9,358 nucleotides of DNA, taken from positions 1 to 9,358 of the forward strand of contig JBDREW010000001.1 in the NCBI GenBank assembly GCA_043819385.1, given 5' to 3'. The stretch comes from JBDREW01 sp043819385. GTDB taxonomy: Bacteria; Patescibacteriota; Minisyncoccia; Minisyncoccales; GWA2-38-27. Of this stretch, positions 6,701 to 9,358 are shown in pieces (position 1 is the stretch's first letter; each line of letters begins with the position of its first letter). The notes beneath the pieces are model-generated. The model searched no databases. It worked only from the letters and a program-made list of their open reading frames with translations, and was not told the DNA's origin. The translations under genes were made by a program, and so were the position numbers.

Positions 6701-6950
6701 TATCATCTATATTTGGTCTTTTTTCAGTCATTTTATCAAGAGCCACATAAACTTCACAGCCAATTATTGGTTTTATACCTCTTTCTTTTGCTTTTTTATA
6801 AAATTCAATTGCTCCATAGAGAACTCCATGGTCAGTTAATGCCACAGAATCCATGCCTAATTCTTTAACATAATCTAAAAGTTGGTCTATTTTTGGCAGA
6901 CCATCTAAGAGAGAATAATGTGAGTGGACATGGAGATGGGTAAATTTCAT
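3732..6950 (-). CDS. dnaE: DNA polymerase III alpha subunit
   Basis: The catalytic subunit of the replicative polymerase. The protein has 1072 residues, against 1160 in E. coli, mainly through a short C-terminus. The N-terminal PHP domain (about 1-210) keeps likely metal residues H7 and H9 (LHVHSHYS), D40 and H41 (TDHG), E66 (GCEVY) and D206/H208 (NDIHY), so it may be an active 3'-5' proofreading site; this is inference. The polymerase aspartates are D400 and D402 in PDIDLDF (397-403) and D551 in KMDFLGL. GPGRGSAGG (356-364) is also typical. A helix-hairpin-helix region lies near 815-880, an internal beta-clamp motif QTGLF at 905-909, and an OB fold at about 988-1065. The ATG at 6950 gives the canonical N-terminus; no Shine-Dalgarno sequence precedes it. 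The stop is TGA. It is transcribed away from rnhB and ends at the terminator at 3683-3708. Confidence 0.97.
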   Translation of the reverse strand: MKFTHLHVHSHYSLLDGLPKIDQLLDYVKELGMDSVALTDHGVLYGAIEFYKKAKERGIKPIIGCEVYVALDKMTEKRPNIDDKRHHLILLAKNEQGYKNLVKLVSFAQLDGFYYKPRIDEEILAKYSEGLIGLTACVQGKIPRLIQSNKMEQAEKTALKYQKIFGKENFYLEIQSHPKISEQETTNKGLIAISKKHNIPLVATNDIHYLKPEDSEAQDVLMLINTGSNPNDPKRLTLIENDFSMRSPEKMIENFKENPSAIENTQKIADMCNFELELGKVKLPYFEVPNNQTPDQFLEELCKNNLEKRYGKDLSEEISKRLKYELSVIKETGFASYFLIVQDFVNWAKGNRIVVGPGRGSAGGSIVAYLTGITNVDPIKHNLLFERFLNPERISMPDIDLDFTDRRRDEVIEYVAQKYGRNNVAQIITFGTMAARAVIRDVGRALAYEYSYCDRIAKMIPLGFSLDDTLKKTAEFKQMYESDEQAKRLIDLAKKLEGVARHASTHACGVVISDKPLTDSVPLQRPTQNNGSVVTQYEMHAIEDLGLLKMDFLGLKNLTIIEDTLSRIYVLKGEKIDIENIPFDDEKTYKLLQEANSTSVFQLESDGMKRYLKELKVTTFEDITAMVALYRPGPMQFIPDFIARKHKRKKISYLHPKLEPILNNTQGICIYQEQLMQIARDLAGFSLAEADVLRKAIGKKIKDLLKSQKQKFIDGCIKNEIKKEIAEKIWQWILPFAEYGFNKSHSAAYATIAYQTAYLKANYPVEFMAAVLTSEKTDIERIAMLIDECKKMNIEVLPPNINESLKNFTVVSNNKKIRFGLLAVKNVGENIIDVITQEKKNNGPFKSIGDFIERISSKDLNKRSLESLIKTGAFDELGERNQLFQNLEKLLEYSKESHKIKSSGQTGLFQNIEYKSEVKLESAPIATNFEKLSWEKDLLGLYVSSHPLEDYRTLLEKETYPLSKIANMFTIDELSDEFQQNINRDPGKKIKIGGIISSIKKIITKTGKPMLFMKLEDLTDKAEVVVFPNLLERNPSVFQENKIIFVKGKTDNRNGEPKIIADEIEEIINNES

Positions 6951-7016
6951 AGATATAAATTTATTCGGATTTTATTATATGATTTATACTGATATTTAAT
7001 AAGTGTTAATTATATC

Positions 7017-7045
7017 ATATTACTTTGCTGGTTTTTTAAAGTCAA
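7017..7045 (-). promoter_or_regulatory. Probable dnaE promoter
   Basis: On the minus strand TTGACT (7045-7040) is followed after 17 bases by TAATAT (7022-7017), with TATAAT a few bases further on. The layout matches the thrS promoter: the same TTGACT, the same spacer and trailing TATAAT. The leader would be about 60 AT-rich bases. Confidence 0.45.
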
Positions 7046-7093
7046 ATTATTGTAAAAATTTAAAAACTTAAAAAGATAAAAATAGTATAAAAT

Positions 7094-7124
7094 AAATCTC
7101 CGGAGGGCAGGGCTCCGGAGATTT
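7094..7124 (+). promoter_or_regulatory. Perfect 12-bp hairpin in the probable rnhB leader
   Basis: AAATCTCCGGAG (7094-7105) and CTCCGGAGATTT (7113-7124) pair without mismatch around GGCAGGG. CTCCGGAG is itself a palindrome in each arm. There is no T-run after it, and it lies between divergent genes, so a terminator role is unlikely. A TATAAA (7086-7091) just upstream would place the hairpin at or near the 5' end of an rnhB transcript; no good -35 box is visible. It could stabilise or control the mRNA, or be a repeat copy. Confidence 0.65.
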
Positions 7125-7158
7125 GGGAGAATATTACAAATAATGATAGAATAGGGAA

Positions 7159-7881
7159 ATGAAATACCCTAATTTTAGAGAAGAAAAAAGGTTAAGAAAA
7201 AAAGGATATATATGTATAGCAGGAATTGATGAAGTTGGACGTGGACCAATGGCTGGTCCTGTTCTTGCAGTAGCGTTGATAGTAAATATTAAAAAGGAAC
7301 AAGTTCCTTGCAAGCAAGAGCAAAAATCAAAAAGGAACAAGCTTCTTGCAAGCAAGAGCAAAATGACAAATCAAAAATTAAAATTTTTAAATTTTAAAGA
7401 AATAAAAGATTCTAAAAAGTTGTCAGTAAAAAAGAGAGAAGAAATTTTTGATATTTTGAAAAAAATGCCCGAAATAGAGTGGGGAATAGGTAAAGTTTCA
7501 GAAAAGATAATTGATAAAATTAATATATTAGAAGCAACAAAGTTGGCGATGAAAAGAGCTGTTAATAACTTACAAAAGAAAACAGATTTAGTGGATTTTT
7601 TGCTTATTGATGGAAATATTGGTTTAGATTTGGATATCGCTCAAAAATCAATGATTAAAGGAGATGAAAAAGTTATTTCTTGTGCCCTCGCTTCTATTAT
7701 CGCCAAAGTTAGTAGGGATAAAATTATGATTAGTTATCATAAAAAATATCCTGAATATGGATTTGATAAGCATAAGGGGTATGGAACAGATTTTCATTTT
7801 AAAATGATGGAAATATATGGGAGTTCAGTTATCCACAGAAAAAGTTTTAACTTTAAAAGGAAAGATGATAAAATAATATAA
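7159..7881 (+). CDS. rnhB: Ribonuclease HII with an in-frame repeat insertion
   Basis: Cytoplasmic nuclease that cuts the RNA strand of RNA-DNA hybrids, including single ribonucleotides left in DNA. The protein has 240 residues, against 198 in E. coli. Catalytic acids are D24 and E25 (GIDEVGRGP), D151 (LLIDGN) and D169 (IKGDEK), followed by ASIIAKVSRD and HKGYGT, so the enzyme should be active. Between the first strand (VALIV, 38-42) and KDSKKLS (83-89) it has about 40 residues where E. coli has about a dozen. That stretch (roughly 45-80) is Lys/Gln/Ser-rich and encoded by a duplicated non-coding-type repeat. The ATG at 7159 is the only possible start, since an in-frame TAG lies at 7147-7149 and the GIDEVGRG motif follows. 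AGGGA sits very close before the ATG and is a poor ribosome binding site. Confidence 0.94.
   Translation: MKYPNFREEKRLRKKGYICIAGIDEVGRGPMAGPVLAVALIVNIKKEQVPCKQEQKSKRNKLLASKSKMTNQKLKFLNFKEIKDSKKLSVKKREEIFDILKKMPEIEWGIGKVSEKIIDKINILEATKLAMKRAVNNLQKKTDLVDFLLIDGNIGLDLDIAQKSMIKGDEKVISCALASIIAKVSRDKIMISYHKKYPEYGFDKHKGYGTDFHFKMMEIYGSSVIHRKSFNFKRKDDKII
7291..7366 (+). repeat. Two tandem 38-bp units inside rnhB, read in different frames
   Basis: Unit 1 (7291-7328) and unit 2 (7329-7366) both begin AAAAAGGAACAAG and share CTTGCAAGCAAGAGCAAAA. They differ at two of the first 35 positions. As 38 is not a multiple of 3, unit 1 is read as KKEQVPCKQEQ and unit 2 as RNKLLASKSK. Unit 1 holds the palindrome AAGGAAC-AA-GTTCCTT (7294-7309). 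Just after unit 2, an AT-rich run like the intergenic repeats at 3317 and 8025 continues the insertion. Confidence 0.88.
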
Positions 7882-7896
7882 TAATTAGATAATTTC

Positions 7897-7923
7897 TAAT
7901 TTTGAATTTTGAATGAATTTTTA
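7897..7923. repeat. Short AATTTTG-type tandem repeat after rnhB
   Basis: The spacer after the rnhB stop starts with a short run of AATTTTGAATTTTGAATG. This is low-complexity tandem repetition of GAATTTT with drift. It marks the start of the 285-base repeat-filled spacer before the surface-protein gene. Confidence 0.4.
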
Positions 7924-7957
7924 ATGAAAAAAAGAAAGAGGAGGGTAAAGCTGAAAA

Positions 7958-8009
7958 GAGCCCCGACCTCTTTAGAGAGGAAAGAATAAGCTGGTAGAGG
8001 TCGGGTCTC
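7958..8009. repeat. GA-rich palindromic element, copy E
   Basis: Arms 7958-7971 (GAGCCCCGACCTCT) and 7996-8009 (AGAGGTCGGGTCTC) pair at 13 of 14 positions around a 24-base middle. The middle keeps the inner CCTCTTTAGAGAGG hairpin but has lost the T-run of copies A-C. It lies 77 bases after rnhB, more than 4 kb from the B-C-D cluster, with dnaE between them. Confidence 0.85.
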
Positions 8010-8024
8010 GGGAGAGGAGAAAAA

Positions 8025-8094
8025 GGGAGAGGAATGGGAAAATCAAATATCAAATATTAAAAATTAAAAATCAAAATTTGGGAGAGGGAGAAAA
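8025..8094. repeat. AT-rich intergenic repeat, copy 2
   Basis: GGGAGAGGAATGGGAAAATC leads into A-rich runs with TCAAATAT and TTAAAAATTAAAAA, then TTTGGGAGAGGGAGA. The order of parts matches the copy at 3317-3374. Both copies lie next to palindromic elements, but on opposite sides of them. Confidence 0.6.
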
Positions 8095-8101
8095 AATTAA
8101 T

Positions 8102-8129
8102 TTTTGACATTTGGATTTTGACGTTTGGA
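8102..8129 (+). repeat. 14-bp tandem repeat carrying -35-like boxes
   Basis: TTTTGACATTTGGA (8102-8115) is followed directly by TTTTGACGTTTGGA (8116-8129), with one difference. The copies contain TTGACA and TTGACG, which look like -35 boxes. TGATAGTAT at 8141-8149 could be an extended -10 for the gene at 8167, but spacing from the nearer box to TAGTAT is 20 bases, so the promoter reading is weak. Confidence 0.7.
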
Positions 8130-8166
8130 TTTATCTTACATGATAGTATTATTTTAATTAAAAAAT

Positions 8167-9358
8167 ATGGGATTTAAAAAGAAAGTTTCTTCAAGAATTG
8201 TTTCTTTTGTAGTAAGTATTTTAATACTTGTTTTTGCAATTGGTTTTTATACTTTTGCTCAATGGACAGACCCAATATCAGCTCCTCCTAATGATAATGT
8301 AGCTACTCCAATTAATACAGGGAATGTTGGTCAGATAAAAGTAGGTGGTTTAACATTAAATTATGGAAATGGAACACCTGGTAGTGGAGCTATTAATGCT
8401 TTACTTATTCCAAATGGCAAAGTTGGCATTGGAGTAGCAAATCCATCAGGATTGCTGGATTTATCAGATGGTGTTAATACTATTTCTTTTACTAATGGAA
8501 CTTACGTTATTTATGGTCAATCAGGTGCGTTTTGGATGGATAATTCAGGACAAGGATATTTTCAAAGTAATGTTATTATAGATGGAAATGTTTATATTGA
8601 TGGAGGCATGGAAATTCGTGGAGGATTATTAGATAGTCTTGGTAATCTTTCAGTCGACTCAACTGGAAGAGCATTATATGATTATACTGGAGTGTATCCA
8701 AGATTAGATTGGTATCATCTTATATTAATAGATGATAGTAATGCTGATTCTATTCGTTGGGGAAATCGTGAACTTAATGATAGTTCAGAAGCAATAAGTG
8801 TTTATTGGGGCAATAGGCAACTATATGCTAATGATGGTAGTGATGTTATTCTTAATTGGTCAACACCAGGAACAGCTGATTTTCAAGATAATGATATTGT
8901 TACAACTGGAAATATTACAGCCAATAATTTCCCTGGTGGCGGTGGAGGAGGGCCAGGATATTTTACTGATGGAATTAACGAAGTTTATTTAGCAGATAAT
9001 GGTTATGCTATTGATGCATTAGGTAATGTTAAGATTGATGGAGGGTTAACTGTGACTGATGATGTAGCGATGGTAGCACAAATCCAATCAACAGGTTCAT
9101 CTGCATTGCTTAGGGTTGCTTCAGATACAGGTAATACAGGTCCTGGAAAAAATGCAGAAATAAGATTTGCAATTAATGGTATAGATCAAATGGTAATGGG
9201 AATAAATGATAATCAAGGTGATGATTTTCAGATATTAGGTGGGACTGCTTTAGGAAGTTCAGCAGGTATGACATTAGATGTTTCAACTAATAATTTTGGA
9301 TTTGGAATAGCAACTCCATTAGCAAAAGTAGAAATAGAAATAGCCAATAATGCAATTA
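8167..9358 (+). CDS. Large secreted fibre-like surface protein, N-terminal part
   Basis: The frame is open for 397 codons to the window edge. The N-terminus is a signal peptide or membrane anchor: MGFKKKVSSR, then a hydrophobic stretch (11-29), with possible cleavage after TFA (29-31). The following WTDP (33-36), APPNDNV and PINTG are typical, to my knowledge, of a family of long Patescibacteria surface proteins. GKVGIGVANPSGLLDL (84-99) and a similar GFGIATPLAKVEI near the end resemble the GIGTxxPxxKLxV repeat also seen in phage tail fibres. Tryptophans at 182, 198, 214 and 231 mark units of about 16 residues (WGNRELNDSS, WGNRQLYAND). A glycine linker PGGGGGGPG lies at 256-264. The composition is rich in Gly, Asn, Asp and Thr with no cysteine, fitting a beta-rich extracellular fibre. 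ATG at 8167 has no Shine-Dalgarno sequence. Function is likely adhesion or a surface layer, by inference only. Confidence 0.85.
   Translation, partial: MGFKKKVSSRIVSFVVSILILVFAIGFYTFAQWTDPISAPPNDNVATPINTGNVGQIKVGGLTLNYGNGTPGSGAINALLIPNGKVGIGVANPSGLLDLSDGVNTISFTNGTYVIYGQSGAFWMDNSGQGYFQSNVIIDGNVYIDGGMEIRGGLLDSLGNLSVDSTGRALYDYTGVYPRLDWYHLILIDDSNADSIRWGNRELNDSSEAISVYWGNRQLYANDGSDVILNWSTPGTADFQDNDIVTTGNITANNFPGGGGGGPGYFTDGINEVYLADNGYAIDALGNVKIDGGLTVTDDVAMVAQIQSTGSSALLRVASDTGNTGPGKNAEIRFAINGIDQMVMGINDNQGDDFQILGGTALGSSAGMTLDVSTNNFGFGIATPLAKVEIEIANNAI

Noticed and set aside
7094..7124. Intrinsic terminator reading of the perfect hairpin
   Set aside because: No T-run follows on either strand and the flanking genes diverge, so no transcript is expected to end here.
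7853..8053. Minus-strand frame of 66 codons across palindrome copy E
   Set aside because: It is composed of repeat and AT-rich spacer, with Ser/Pro/Phe-rich low-complexity translation and no start signal.

Overview
The window is AT-rich bacterial DNA with compact genes, the standard genetic code and several traits that point to the Candidate Phyla Radiation (Patescibacteria, Parcubacteria-like). These traits are a threonyl-tRNA synthetase without its N-terminal TGS domain, a short DnaE, mostly leaderless-looking or Shine-Dalgarno-free starts, GA-rich palindromic and AT-rich intergenic repeats, and a large secreted fibre-like protein of the kind common in that group. The taxonomic placement is inference from gene style; no marker such as 16S rRNA is present.

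Layout, left to right. thrS lies on the minus strand, complete except for the last base of its probable stop codon. It diverges from a YgjP/SprT-like zinc metalloprotease gene on the plus strand, across a 187-base region that holds a promoter in each direction. A repeat-bearing spacer follows, in which the last codons of the protease gene are duplicated around a palindromic element. Two small plus-strand genes come next, a 99-residue double zinc-knuckle protein and an unrecognised 80-residue protein. They are the only genes here with strong Shine-Dalgarno sequences, and they end at a good intrinsic terminator. Then comes a 462-base gene-free stretch with three more copies of the palindromic element, an AT-rich repeat, and a second terminator that serves the convergent dnaE gene.

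dnaE (minus strand) encodes the replicative polymerase alpha subunit. It diverges from rnhB (plus strand), which encodes RNase HII. The region between them carries a perfect 12-bp GC-rich hairpin in the probable rnhB leader. rnhB contains an in-frame insertion made of two copies of a 38-bp unit read in two different frames. After rnhB come a fifth palindromic element, a second AT-rich repeat and a 14-bp tandem repeat. The window ends inside a long exported protein built of short beta-type repeats.

The genes serve translation (thrS), DNA replication and repair (dnaE, rnhB), proteolysis (YgjP-like) and the cell surface. They do not form one pathway. The most distinctive content is the repeat system: a family of palindromes with compensatory base changes, repeats that have entered coding sequence, and duplications beside them.
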